The position numbers and the translations under genes are program-made. Under the pieces are notes generated by a model. The model did no database searches. It was not told the origin of the DNA and worked only from the letters and a program-made list of their open reading frames with translations. A stretch of DNA of 64,000 nt from Mycobacterium palustre (GTDB lineage: Bacteria; Actinomycetota; Actinomycetes; Mycobacteriales; Mycobacteriaceae). How positions within the stretch are numbered: the first letter of the stretch is position 1; each line of letters begins with the position of its first letter. Below, one piece after another: positions 47,761-56,298 of the stretch. The stretch is taken from positions 107,057 to 171,056 of the forward strand of contig NZ_LQPJ01000130.1 in NCBI RefSeq assembly GCF_002101785.1. The letters run 5' to 3'.

Positions 47761-48602
47761 TGACGTCTCGTACGCCGATCCACCTGGGCTCCGGAGAGCC
47801 GGTGCTGCTGCTGCATCCGTTCCTGCTGTCGCAGGCGGTGTGGGACGACGTCGCCCGGGGGCTGGCCGATACCGGCCGTTACGAGGTGTTCGCCCCGACG
47901 ATGGCGGGCCACAACGGCGGCCGGTACGCGGGCACCTGGCTGCTGAGCTCCGCGGTGCTGGCCGACCACATCGAGCGTCAGATGGACGAGCTGGGCTGGA
48001 AGACGGCCCACATCGTCGGCAACTCGCTGGGCGGCTGGGTCGCGTTCGAGCTGGAGCGGCGCGGCCGGGCGCGCAGCGTGACCGGGATCGCACCCGCGGG
48101 CGGATGGACGCGCTTCAGCCCGGGCAAATTTGTGGTCATCGGGAAATTCATCGCGCTCATGCCGGTGCTGTTGGCGGCCCGATTGCTCGGGCAACGGGCG
48201 CTGCGGCTGCCGTTCAGCCGTCAGCTGGCCACCCGGCCGCTGAGCGGATCAACGGACGGCCTGAGCGAGCAGCAACTGTCCGGCGTCGTCGACGATGCCG
48301 GACACTGCCCGGCCTATTTCCAGCTGCTGGTCAAGGCGCTGCTGCAGCCCGGGTTGCTGGAGCTGGCCGAGACGGCCGTGCCGACTCACCTGGTGCTGTG
48401 CGACAAGGATCGAATCTTCCCGCCGCGCCGGTTCAGCCGGCATTTCACCGACTTTTTGCCCGAGGAAACGAAGGTCACCACGCTCGACGGGGTCGGACAC
48501 GTCCCGATGCTCGAGGCGGCCGAACGCGTCACCGCGGTGATCACCGGCTTCCTCGACCAGTGCGTCGCGGCCGACCCGGGCCGCGAGCAGCCGACGGGCT
48601 AA
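47760..48602 (+). CDS. Alpha/beta hydrolase (Rv3337-Rv3338 counterpart)
   Basis: 280 residues. Typical alpha/beta-hydrolase: PVLLLHPFLLSQAVWDDVAR (oxyanion HP), nucleophile elbow GNSLGGWVAFELERRG, the acid in VLCDKDRIFP and the His in VTTLDGVGHVPMLEAAERV. A cap domain (about 130-200) is present. Substrate unknown. In M. tuberculosis the region is annotated as two short genes, as I recall; here it is one intact frame. Its stop overlaps the convergent icd1 stop. Confidence 0.88.
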   Translation: MTSRTPIHLGSGEPVLLLHPFLLSQAVWDDVARGLADTGRYEVFAPTMAGHNGGRYAGTWLLSSAVLADHIERQMDELGWKTAHIVGNSLGGWVAFELERRGRARSVTGIAPAGGWTRFSPGKFVVIGKFIALMPVLLAARLLGQRALRLPFSRQLATRPLSGSTDGLSEQQLSGVVDDAGHCPAYFQLLVKALLQPGLLELAETAVPTHLVLCDKDRIFPPRRFSRHFTDFLPEETKVTTLDGVGHVPMLEAAERVTAVITGFLDQCVAADPGREQPTG

Positions 48603-49825
48603 CCGGCGAGCGCCTTTTCCAAATTCTCGGCGATGGAGTTCAGGAACTCCTCGCTGTTCTGCCACTCCTGGTCGGGGCCGATCAGGATGGCGAGGTCCTT
48701 GGTCATCTTGCCGCCCTCGACGGTGGCGATGACGACCTCTTCGAGCTTCTTGGCGAACTCGATCACCTCGGGGGTGCCGTCCAGCTTGCCGCGGTGCTGC
48801 AACCCGCGGGTCCAAGCGAAGATCGAGGCGATCGGGTTCGTCGACGTCGGCTTGCCGGCCTGGTACTGGCGGAAGTGGCGGGTCACGGTGCCGTGCGCGG
48901 CCTCGGCCTCGACCGTCTTGCCGTCGGCCGTCATCAGCACCGACGTCATCAGGCCCAGCGAGCCGTAACCCTGGGCGACGGTGTCGGACTGCACGTCGCC
49001 GTCGTAGTTCTTGCAGGCCCACACATAACCGCCCTCCCACTTGAGGCAGGCCGCGACCATGTCGTCGATCAGACGGTGCTCGTAGGTCAGGCCCTCGGCC
49101 TCGAACTGCTCCTTGAACTCCTCGTCGTAGACGCGCTGGAACTCGTCTTTGAACATGCCGTCGTAGGCCTTGAGGATGGTGTTCTTGGTCGACAGGTACA
49201 CCGGCCACTTGGCGTTCAGGCCGTAGGCGAACGAGGCGCGCGCGAAGTCGCGGATCGATTCCTTGAAGTTGTACATCCCCATCACGACGCCGCCGTCTTC
49301 GGGGATGGTCACCACCTCGTGCACCATCGGCTCGCTGCCGTCGGCGGGCGTGAACGTCAACGTCACCGTGCCGGCCTGCTCGACCTTGAAGTTCGTCGCC
49401 CGGTACTGATCGCCGAAGGCGTGACGGCCGATGACGATGGGCTTGGTCCAGCCCGGAACCAGCCGCGGCACGTTGGAGATCACGATCGGCTCGCGGAAGA
49501 TGGTGCCGCCCAAGATGTTTCGGATCGTGCCGTTGGGCGACAGCCACATCTTCTTGAGGTTGAACTCCTGGACACGCGCCTCGTCGGGGGTGATGGTCGC
49601 GCACTTGACGCCCACGCCGTGCTTCTTGATGGCATACGCCGCGTCGATCGTCACCTGGTCGTCGGTGCGGTCGCGGTGCTCGATGCCGAGGTCGTAGTAC
49701 TCGAGGTTGATGTCGAGATGCGGCAGGATCAGCATGTCCTTGATGAACTTCCAGATGACACGGGTCATCTCGTCACCGTCGAGCTCTACTACCGGCCCTT
49801 TGACCTTGATCTTGCCGTCGGACAT
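48599..49825 (-). CDS. icd1: NADP-dependent isocitrate dehydrogenase, dimeric type
   Basis: 408 residues. Oxidative decarboxylation of isocitrate to 2-oxoglutarate in the TCA cycle. Eukaryote-like type II homodimer family: GPVVELDGDEMTRVIWKFIK, LSPNGTIRNILGGTIFREPI (Ser and Arg binding isocitrate), YDGDVQSDTVAQGYGSLGLM with the metal Asp and TSVLMTADGKTVEAEAAHGT for NADP. ATG at 49825. The second isozyme icd2, an unrelated monomeric type, lies directly upstream, separated by only 33 bases on the same strand. Confidence 0.96.
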   Translation of the reverse strand: MSDGKIKVKGPVVELDGDEMTRVIWKFIKDMLILPHLDINLEYYDLGIEHRDRTDDQVTIDAAYAIKKHGVGVKCATITPDEARVQEFNLKKMWLSPNGTIRNILGGTIFREPIVISNVPRLVPGWTKPIVIGRHAFGDQYRATNFKVEQAGTVTLTFTPADGSEPMVHEVVTIPEDGGVVMGMYNFKESIRDFARASFAYGLNAKWPVYLSTKNTILKAYDGMFKDEFQRVYDEEFKEQFEAEGLTYEHRLIDDMVAACLKWEGGYVWACKNYDGDVQSDTVAQGYGSLGLMTSVLMTADGKTVEAEAAHGTVTRHFRQYQAGKPTSTNPIASIFAWTRGLQHRGKLDGTPEVIEFAKKLEEVVIATVEGGKMTKDLAILIGPDQEWQNSEEFLNSIAENLEKALAG

Positions 49826-49858
49826 GCGGTCAACTCCCTATCTCGCGGCCCCCGAACC

Positions 49859-52099
49859 TCACGAGCCTAGCGAGGCCGCCAGTGCCTCGTTGAACGTCTT
49901 GCTCGGCCGCATCACCGCGGTCGTCTTCTCGGGGTCGGGGTAGTAGTAACCGCCGATGTCGACCGTCTGGCCCTGCGCCTCGGCGAGCTCGGCCACGATG
50001 GTGTCCTCGTTCTCGCGCAGCGAATCGGCAAGCGCGGCGAAGTGCTTGCGCAACTCCTCGTCGTCGGATTGATCGGCGAGTTCGGCGGCCCAGTACAGCG
50101 CGAGATAGAACTGGCTGCCGCGGTTGTCGAGCTCACCGGTCTTGCGCGACGGGCTCTTGTTCTCCTCCAGCAGCCTGCCGATCGCGGCGTCCAGCGTCTT
50201 GCCCAGAATCTTGGCGCGCTCGTGGCCGGTCTTGATGCCGACGTCTTCGAAACACGCGCCCAGGGCCAAAAATTCGCCGAGGGAGTCCCAGCGCAAGTGG
50301 TTTTCCTCGACGAGCTGGTGGACGTGCTTGGGCGCCGAACCGCCCGCGCCGGTTTCGTACATGCCGCCGCCGGCCATCAACGGCACGATGGACAGCATCT
50401 TGGCGCTGGTGCCCAGCTCGAGGATGGGGAACAGGTCGGTGAGGTAGTCGCGCAGGATGTTTCCGGTCGCGGCGATGGTGTCCTGACCGCGCATCGCGCG
50501 CTCGATCGTGTATCTCATGGCCCACACCTGCGGCATGATCTGGATCTTTAGGCCCTCGGTGTCGTGCTCCTTGAGGTACGCCTTGACCTTCTTGCGCAGC
50601 TCGACCTCGTGCGGCCGCTCGGTGTCCAGCCAGAACACCACCGTCATGCCGGAGTTGCGCGCCCGGGTGACGGCCAGCTTGACCCAGTCGCGGATCGCCG
50701 CGTCGGTGACGATGGGCATGCGCCAGATGTCGCCCTCCTCCACGTTCTGGGTCAGCAGGACTTCCCCGGTGTCGAGGTCGACGATGTTGGCGACGCCGTC
50801 CTCGGGGATCTCGAAAGTCTTGTCGTGCGACCCGTATTCCTCGGCCTGCTGGGCCATCAGGCCGACGTTGGGCACGGTGCCCATCGTCGTCGGATCGAAC
50901 TGGCCGTGGGTCTTGCAGAAGTTGATGATCTCTTGGTAGATCCGGGAGAACGTCGACTCCGGGTTGACCGCCTTGGTGTCCTTCTGCCGCCCGTCAGCGC
51001 CCCACATCTTGCCGCCCGCGCGGATCATCGCCGGCATGGACGCGTCCACGATCACGTCGTTGGGCGAGTGGAAGTTGGTGATGCCCTTGGCCGAATCGAC
51101 CATGGCCAGCTCGGGGCGGTGCTCGTGGCAGGCGTGCAGGTCGCGGATGATCTCCTCGTGCTGCGACGCGGGCAGCGACTCGATCTTGTTGTACAGATCC
51201 ACCAGTCCGTTGTTGACGTTGACGCCGAGCTCGTCGAAAAGCTCCTGGTGTTTGGCGAAGGCGTCCTTGTAGAAGATCTTCACCGCGTGCCCGAAGACGA
51301 TCGGGTGGGACACCTTCATCATCGTCGCCTTGACGTGCAGCGAGAACATCACGCCCGTCTCGTAGGCGTCCTGCATCTGCTCCTCGTAGAACTCGACGAG
51401 GGCCTTTTTGCTCATGAACATGGAGTCGATCACGTCGCCGTCGCCCAGCTCGACTTTTTCCTTGAGCTCGAGGGTCCGCCCGCTCTTGGTCTCCAACACC
51501 ATCTTGACGTTGCGCGCACGGTCCAGCGTCATCGACTTCTCGCCGTGGTAGAAGTCGCCGTGCCGCATGGTGGCGACATGGGTGCGCGACGCCGGCGACC
51601 ACTCCCCCATGCTGTGGGGGTGCTTGCGCGCGTACTCCTTGACGGCCTTCGGCGCCCGCCGGTCCGAGTTGCCCTGTCGCAGCACCGGATTGACCGCGCT
51701 ACCAAGGCATTTGGAGTACCGCTCGCGAATCTCCTTGTCTTCGTCGGTCTTCGGGCTCTGCGGATAGTCGGGGATCTTGTATCCCTTGCCCTGCAGCTCC
51801 TTGACCGCGGCGACCAGCTGGGGCACCGACGCGCTGATGTTCGGCAGCTTGATGATGTTGGTGTCGGCCAGCTGCGTCAGCCGGCCCAGCTCGCTGAGGT
51901 TGTCCGGGACCCGCTGCTCTTCGGTGAGGTGGTCGGGGAACTCGGCGAGGATCCGGGCGGCCAGGGAAATGTCGCTGGTCTTGATCTCGATGCCTGCCGG
52001 CTCGGCGAAGGCACGCAGGATCGGTAGGAACGCATAGGTGGCCAACAGCGGGGCCTCGTCGGTCAGCGTGTAGATGACGGTCGGCTTTTCGGCGCTCAC
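49859..52099 (-). CDS. icd2: NADP-dependent isocitrate dehydrogenase, monomeric type
   Basis: 746 residues, about the full size of monomeric IDH. Same reaction as Icd1 but a different protein family. Features are EKPTVIYTLTDEAPLLATYA, LPNISASVPQLVAAVKELQG, NSDRRAPKAVKEYARKHPHS (phosphate site), FSLHVKATMMKVSHPIVFGH and FEIPEDGVANIVDLDTG. The GTG at 52099 has GGGAGAGGGA just upstream. The open frame reaches 52171 but the family starts here. In M. tuberculosis icd2 (Rv0066c) is far from icd1; here they are neighbours. Likely one transcript with icd1. Confidence 0.96.
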   Translation of the reverse strand: MSAEKPTVIYTLTDEAPLLATYAFLPILRAFAEPAGIEIKTSDISLAARILAEFPDHLTEEQRVPDNLSELGRLTQLADTNIIKLPNISASVPQLVAAVKELQGKGYKIPDYPQSPKTDEDKEIRERYSKCLGSAVNPVLRQGNSDRRAPKAVKEYARKHPHSMGEWSPASRTHVATMRHGDFYHGEKSMTLDRARNVKMVLETKSGRTLELKEKVELGDGDVIDSMFMSKKALVEFYEEQMQDAYETGVMFSLHVKATMMKVSHPIVFGHAVKIFYKDAFAKHQELFDELGVNVNNGLVDLYNKIESLPASQHEEIIRDLHACHEHRPELAMVDSAKGITNFHSPNDVIVDASMPAMIRAGGKMWGADGRQKDTKAVNPESTFSRIYQEIINFCKTHGQFDPTTMGTVPNVGLMAQQAEEYGSHDKTFEIPEDGVANIVDLDTGEVLLTQNVEEGDIWRMPIVTDAAIRDWVKLAVTRARNSGMTVVFWLDTERPHEVELRKKVKAYLKEHDTEGLKIQIMPQVWAMRYTIERAMRGQDTIAATGNILRDYLTDLFPILELGTSAKMLSIVPLMAGGGMYETGAGGSAPKHVHQLVEENHLRWDSLGEFLALGACFEDVGIKTGHERAKILGKTLDAAIGRLLEENKSPSRKTGELDNRGSQFYLALYWAAELADQSDDEELRKHFAALADSLRENEDTIVAELAEAQGQTVDIGGYYYPDPEKTTAVMRPSKTFNEALAASLGS

Positions 52100-52234
52100 G
52101 GTCCCTCTCCCGGCGTGGAAAATCTTCGGATATCGGTCAGATGTCTGGGGGCTCAGCGTTCTTGCTGCCACGTTATCAAGGGTGTTTGGACAGGTGTCCG
52201 CGTGCAGGCGGGCCCGGGCGCTCTACCGGGGCTC

Positions 52235-52258
52235 GCATCGGGGTTGGCATCGGGGTTG
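52235..52258 (+). repeat. Short tandem repeat upstream of the riboswitch
   Basis: Two perfect 12-base units GCATCGGGGTTG (52235-52246, 52247-52258), followed by GCATGAAG, a third partial copy. It lies in the icd2-metY divergent region, just upstream of where the metY transcript should begin. Confidence 0.7.
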
Positions 52259-52292
52259 GCATGAAGTCGGCACAATAGATAGTCTTCGTATT

Positions 52293-52412
52293 GGTCATGA
52301 GCGCCAGCGCAAAGCCCCGGCTTGCTGGCCGGCAACCCTCCAACCGCGGTGGGGTGCCCCGGGTGATGACCAGGTTGAGTAGCCCCAACCGGCTATCCGG
52401 CAAGCGCGGGTC
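52293..52412 (+). promoter_or_regulatory. SAM-IV-type riboswitch upstream of metY
   Basis: GGTCAT (52293-52298) pairs with ATGACC (52366-52371) to close the P1-like stem. Inside are the SAM-core features AAGCCCCGGCTTGCTGGCC, GGCAACCCTCCAACCGCGG and TGGGGTGCCCCGGGTGATG. After the stem come GGTTGAGTAGCCCCAACC, a hairpin, and GGCTATCCGGCAAG, which can form the pseudoknot with the loop. This arrangement is SAM-IV, the variant known in actinobacteria before metX/metY genes. It should turn expression down when S-adenosylmethionine is abundant. The start codon lies 190 bases beyond. Confidence 0.85.
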
Positions 52413-52496
52413 CGCCATGACGGGCCCCTGAGTAGACAGGGCAACGTGATGTGCATCGAACCAGCTCATTCGCGCCTCATCGTGTTCCGGTGCTAG

Positions 52497-52513
52497 CCGC
52501 CGTCCTGCGGCGG
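52497..52513 (+). terminator. Hairpin between riboswitch and metY
   Basis: CCGCCG TCCTG CGGCGG, a perfect 6-base GC stem with a 5-base loop, 90 bases before the metY start. It may be the terminator or part of the expression platform of the SAM riboswitch. No T-run follows. Confidence 0.4.
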
Positions 52514-52602
52514 GCGTCGTCGGCGATGGCGTCCCGGACCGCTGCGAACACCCCCTTTGCCTACTTCCGCTCTAGTTCGTCCTCTAGCAGAAAGCACCGC
52601 CA

Positions 52603-53964
52603 GTGACCTCCGAGAACAGCACCGAATCCGATCCGACCGCGCATTGGTCGTTCGAGACCAAGCAGGTTCACGCCGGACAGAGCCCGGATTCGGCCACCAG
52701 CGCCCGCGCCCTGCCGATCTACCAGACCACCTCCTACGTCTTCGAAGACACCGCGCACGCCGCCGCGCTGTTCGGGCTCGAGGTGCCGGGCAACATCTAC
52801 ACCCGGATCGGCAACCCCACCACCGACGTCGTCGAACAACGCATCGCCGCGCTCGAGGGCGGCGTGGCCGCGCTGTTCTTGTCGTCCGGGCAGGCCGCTG
52901 AGACATTCGCCATATTGAACCTCGCGAGTGCCGGGGATCACATCGTCTCCAGCCCGCGGCTGTACGGCGGCACCTACAACCTCTTCCACTATTCGCTGGC
53001 CAAGCTCGGCATCGAGGTCAGCTTCGTCGAGGACCCCGACGACCTCGATTCGTGGCAGGCGGCGGTGCGGCCCAACACCAAGGCCTTCTTCGCCGAGACG
53101 ATCTCCAACCCCCAGATCGACGTCTTGGACACCCCCGGGGTCTCCGGCGTCGCCCACGCCAACGGCGTGCCGCTGATCGTCGACAACACCATCGCCACGC
53201 CGTACCTGATCCAGCCGTTCACCCAGCGCGCCGACATCGTCGTGCACTCGGCCACCAAGTACCTGGGCGGGCACGGGGCCGCGATCGCGGGCGTCATCGT
53301 CGACGGCGGCACCTTCGACTGGACGCAGGGCCGCTTCCCCGGGTTCACCACGCCCGACCCGAGCTACCACGGCGTGGTCTTCGCCGAGCTGGGGCCGCCG
53401 GCGTACGCGCTCAAGGCGCGCGTGCAGCTGCTGCGCGACCTGGGCTCGGCCGCTTCGCCGTTCAACGCCTTCCTGGTGGCCCAGGGCATCGAGACGCTGA
53501 GCCTGCGCATGGAGCGCCACGTCGCCAACGCGCAACGGGTGGCCGAATTTTTGGCCGAACGCCGGGACGACAAGCAAGGGGTGCTGTCGGTCAACTACGC
53601 GGGGCTGCCCAGCTCGCCGTGGTACGAGCGGGCAAAGAAGCTGGCGCCCAAGGGAACCGGGGCGGTGCTGGCGTTCGAATTGGCCGGCGGCGTCGAGGCC
53701 GGCAAGGCGTTCGTCAACGCGCTCAAGCTGCACAGCCACGTCGCCAACATCGGCGACGTGCGCTCGCTGGTGATCCACCCGGCGTCGACCACGCACGCGC
53801 AGCTTTCCCCCGAGGAGCAACTGAGCACCGGGGTCAGCCCGGGGCTGGTCCGGCTGGCCGTCGGCATCGAAGGCATCGACGACATCCTGGCCGACCTGGA
53901 GCTCGGCTTGGCCGCCGCGCGCAAGTTCAGCGGCGACGCCGCTGACGTCCCGGCGGCGGTCTAG
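52603..53964 (+). CDS. metY: O-acetylhomoserine sulfhydrylase
   Basis: 453 residues. PLP enzyme that makes homocysteine directly from O-acetylhomoserine and sulfide (annotated metC in M. tuberculosis, Rv3340). Features are FETKQVHAGQSPDSATSARA, YTRIGNPTTDVVEQRIAALE, VAALFLSSGQAAETFAILNL and the Schiff-base Lys in IVVHSATKYLGGHGAAIAG. HPASTTHAQLSPEEQLSTGV near the end is the Cys/Met-metabolism family signature. Start is a GTG at 52603 with AGAAAG upstream. First gene after the SAM riboswitch. Confidence 0.96.
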   Translation: MTSENSTESDPTAHWSFETKQVHAGQSPDSATSARALPIYQTTSYVFEDTAHAAALFGLEVPGNIYTRIGNPTTDVVEQRIAALEGGVAALFLSSGQAAETFAILNLASAGDHIVSSPRLYGGTYNLFHYSLAKLGIEVSFVEDPDDLDSWQAAVRPNTKAFFAETISNPQIDVLDTPGVSGVAHANGVPLIVDNTIATPYLIQPFTQRADIVVHSATKYLGGHGAAIAGVIVDGGTFDWTQGRFPGFTTPDPSYHGVVFAELGPPAYALKARVQLLRDLGSAASPFNAFLVAQGIETLSLRMERHVANAQRVAEFLAERRDDKQGVLSVNYAGLPSSPWYERAKKLAPKGTGAVLAFELAGGVEAGKAFVNALKLHSHVANIGDVRSLVIHPASTTHAQLSPEEQLSTGVSPGLVRLAVGIEGIDDILADLELGLAAARKFSGDAADVPAAV

Positions 53965-53974
53965 GGAAGCTGAC

Positions 53975-55141
53975 ATGACGATCTCCGACGTTCCGACGCA
54001 GACGCTGCCGGCCGAGGGCGAAGTCGGCTTGGTGCACATCGGGTCGCTGACCACCGAGAGCGGCGCGGTGATGGACGACGTCTGCATCGCCGTCCAGCGT
54101 TGGGGCGAGCTGTCGCCTACGCGCGACAACGTGGTGGTGGTGCTGCACGCCCTCACCGGCGATTCGCACATCACCGGCCCGGCCGGGCCGGGGCATCCCA
54201 CGCCGGGCTGGTGGGACGGGGTGGCCGGCCCGGGCGCCCCGATCGACACCGACCGCTGGTGCGCGGTGGCCACCAACGTGCTCGGCGGCTGCCGCGGCTC
54301 CACCGGCCCCAGCTCGCTGGCCCGGGACGGGAAGCCTTGGGGCTCAAGGTTTCCCCTGATCACCGTGCGCGACCAGGTGGAGGCCGACGTCGCCGCGCTG
54401 GCCGCCCTTGGCATCGACCAGGTGGCCGCCGTCGTCGGCGGATCCATGGGCGGCGCAAGGGCTTTGGAGTGGATCGTCGGTCATCCCGAGCGCGTCCGGG
54501 CCGGGCTGCTGCTGGCGGTCGGCGCCCGTGCCACCGGCGACCAGATCGGCACCCAGACCACCCAAATCGCGGCCATCAAGGCCGACCCGAACTGGCAGGG
54601 CGGCGACTACCACGGCACCGGGCGCACGCCGGACGCCGGGCTGACGATCGCGCGCCGCTTCGCCCACCTGACCTACCGGGGCGAGGTGGAGCTCGACACC
54701 CGCTTCGCCAACGACCGCCAGGGTGGCGAGGACCCCGTCCCCCCGTTCGGCGGCGGCCGCTACGCCGTGCAGAGCTACCTCGAGCACCAGGGCGACAAGC
54801 TGTTGTCCCGATTCGACGCCGGCAGCTATGTGATCCTGACCGAGGCGCTCAACAGCCACGACGTCGGCCGCGGCCGCGGCGGGGTCGAGGCGGCGCTGCG
54901 CGGCTGCCCGGTGCCGGTGGTGGTCGGTGGCATCACCTCCGACCGGCTGTATCCGCTGCGCCTGCAGCAGGAGCTGGCCGAGCTGCTGCCCGGGTGCGCC
55001 GGCCTTCACGTCGTCGAGTCCATCTGCGGGCACGACGGCTTCCTGGTCGAGTCCGAGGCGGTCGGCGAGTTGATCCGCGAGACGCTCGATTTGGCGGGCT
55101 CAGCGGGCGGGGAAGGCGCGCGGCGCAGGTGTCCGAGGTGA
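53975..55141 (+). CDS. metX: Homoserine O-acetyltransferase
   Basis: 388 residues. Acetylates homoserine with acetyl-CoA to give the MetY substrate (annotated metA in M. tuberculosis, Rv3341). Alpha/beta-hydrolase fold: VVLHALTGDSHITGPAG, the Ser nucleophile in VVGGSMGGARALEWI, ITSDRLYPLRLQQELAELLP with the Asp, and the His in VESICGHDGFLVESEAVGEL. Starts with an ATG ten bases after metY. Ends 13 bases inside the methyltransferase gene. Co-regulated by the upstream SAM riboswitch. Confidence 0.96.
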   Translation: MTISDVPTQTLPAEGEVGLVHIGSLTTESGAVMDDVCIAVQRWGELSPTRDNVVVVLHALTGDSHITGPAGPGHPTPGWWDGVAGPGAPIDTDRWCAVATNVLGGCRGSTGPSSLARDGKPWGSRFPLITVRDQVEADVAALAALGIDQVAAVVGGSMGGARALEWIVGHPERVRAGLLLAVGARATGDQIGTQTTQIAAIKADPNWQGGDYHGTGRTPDAGLTIARRFAHLTYRGEVELDTRFANDRQGGEDPVPPFGGGRYAVQSYLEHQGDKLLSRFDAGSYVILTEALNSHDVGRGRGGVEAALRGCPVPVVVGGITSDRLYPLRLQQELAELLPGCAGLHVVESICGHDGFLVESEAVGELIRETLDLAGSAGGEGARRRCPR

Positions 55142-55872
55142 CGCGCACCAAGCACGACCGCTCCTTGTCGTTCGGCGCGGCGACCGCTGCCTACGAGCGC
55201 GGCCGCCCCTCCTATCCGCCGGAGGCCATCGACTGGCTGTTGCCGCGCGGCGCGCGCCAAGTGCTCGATTTGGGCGCGGGCACCGGCAAGCTGACCACCC
55301 GGCTGGTGGAGCGCGGCCTGGATGTGGTGGCCGTCGACCCCATTCCCGACATGCTCGAGGTGCTGCGCAGCTCGCTGCCTGAGACGCGCGCGCTGCTGGG
55401 CACCGCGGAAGAAATTCCGTTGGAGGACAACAGCGTTGACGTCGTGCTGGTCGCGCAGGCATGGCACTGGGTGGATCCCGAGCGCGCGATTCCCGAGGTG
55501 GCCCGGGTGCTGCGGCCCGGCGGGCGGCTGGGCCTGGTGTGGAACACCCGCGACGAACGACTCGGCTGGGTGCGCGAGCTGGGCGAAATCATCGGTAGGG
55601 ACGGGGACCGCGGTCGCTTCGACGTCAAGCTCTCCTCGTCCTTCACCGAACCCGAACGGCATCAGGTCGAGTGGACGAATTACCTTACGCCGCAAGCGTT
55701 GATCGATCTGGTGGCCTCGCGGAGCTACTGCATCACCTCGCCGACCGAGGTGCGCACCCGAACGCTGGATCGGGTGCGCGAGTTGCTGGCCACCCATCCG
55801 GCGCTGGCGAATTCGACCGGCCTGGCGCTGCCCTATGTCACCGTATGCATCCGGGCGGCGCTGGCGCAGTAG
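55129..55872 (+). CDS. SAM-dependent methyltransferase (Rv3342-like)
   Basis: 247 residues, class I methyltransferase. SAM-binding LDLGAGTGKLTTRLVERGLD, the acidic strand-2 end VVAVDPIPDMLEVLR, and VDVVLVAQAWHWVDPERAIP followed by the VLRPGGRLGLVWNTRDER motif. Substrate unknown. The GTG at 55129 overlaps the end of metX, so it is likely translated from the same riboswitch-controlled mRNA. That makes biological sense because it consumes SAM. Family resemblance to ubiquinone/menaquinone-type methyltransferases is only general. Confidence 0.9.
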   Translation: MSEVTRTKHDRSLSFGAATAAYERGRPSYPPEAIDWLLPRGARQVLDLGAGTGKLTTRLVERGLDVVAVDPIPDMLEVLRSSLPETRALLGTAEEIPLEDNSVDVVLVAQAWHWVDPERAIPEVARVLRPGGRLGLVWNTRDERLGWVRELGEIIGRDGDRGRFDVKLSSSFTEPERHQVEWTNYLTPQALIDLVASRSYCITSPTEVRTRTLDRVRELLATHPALANSTGLALPYVTVCIRAALAQ

Positions 55873-55881
55873 TGCGGGTCG

Positions 55882-56277
55882 CTACGGGTCGTCGTCTTTG
55901 TGGTGGAGGAGTTTTTCGGGGTGCCAGTAGGTGTTGGCGCGGGGTTGGCCGTGGTCGAGGTGTGGGGGTGGGATCCATTCGGTGTCGCCGTTGGGGTTTT
56001 TGCGGGTGGTCCGGCCGTTGGGTTTGAGGATGTGGTGTTGGGCGCCGCAGGCGAAGGTGGGGTTGTTGATGTCGGTGTGGCCGCGTTGGGCGTAGTCGGT
56101 GACGTGGTGGACTTGGCTGCAGTGGCCGGGCACGGTGCAGCCGGGTGCAGTGCAGCCGCGGTCTTTGGCGTACAAGACGATTCGTTGGGCGGGGGAGGCC
56201 AGCCGTTTGGTGTGATACAGCGGCACCCCCACCGACAAAACCGCCGCCAAGGATTCACAGAAACAAAAGTGACGCAA
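55882..56277 (-). pseudogene. C-terminal remnant of a 13E12-family HNH endonuclease (DUF222)
   Basis: Residues beginning VGVPLYHTKRLASPAQRIVL then YAKDRGCTAPGCTVPGHCSQ and VHHVTDYAQRGHTDINN give the HNH motif with its Cys pairs, typical of the mycobacterial 13E12 repeat family. Only the last 120 residues remain; the large N-terminal DUF222 part is missing. The stretch has noticeably lower GC and more T in third positions than its neighbours. Starts at an ATG that is probably internal to the original protein. Confidence 0.85.
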
Positions 56278-56298
56278 GGGATTCCACGGCGGTGCGCC

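Noticed and set aside
52176..52906. Minus-strand open frames over the riboswitch and start of metY
   Set aside because: They are Arg/Pro-rich mirrors, and the SAM-IV structure explains the conservation of this stretch.
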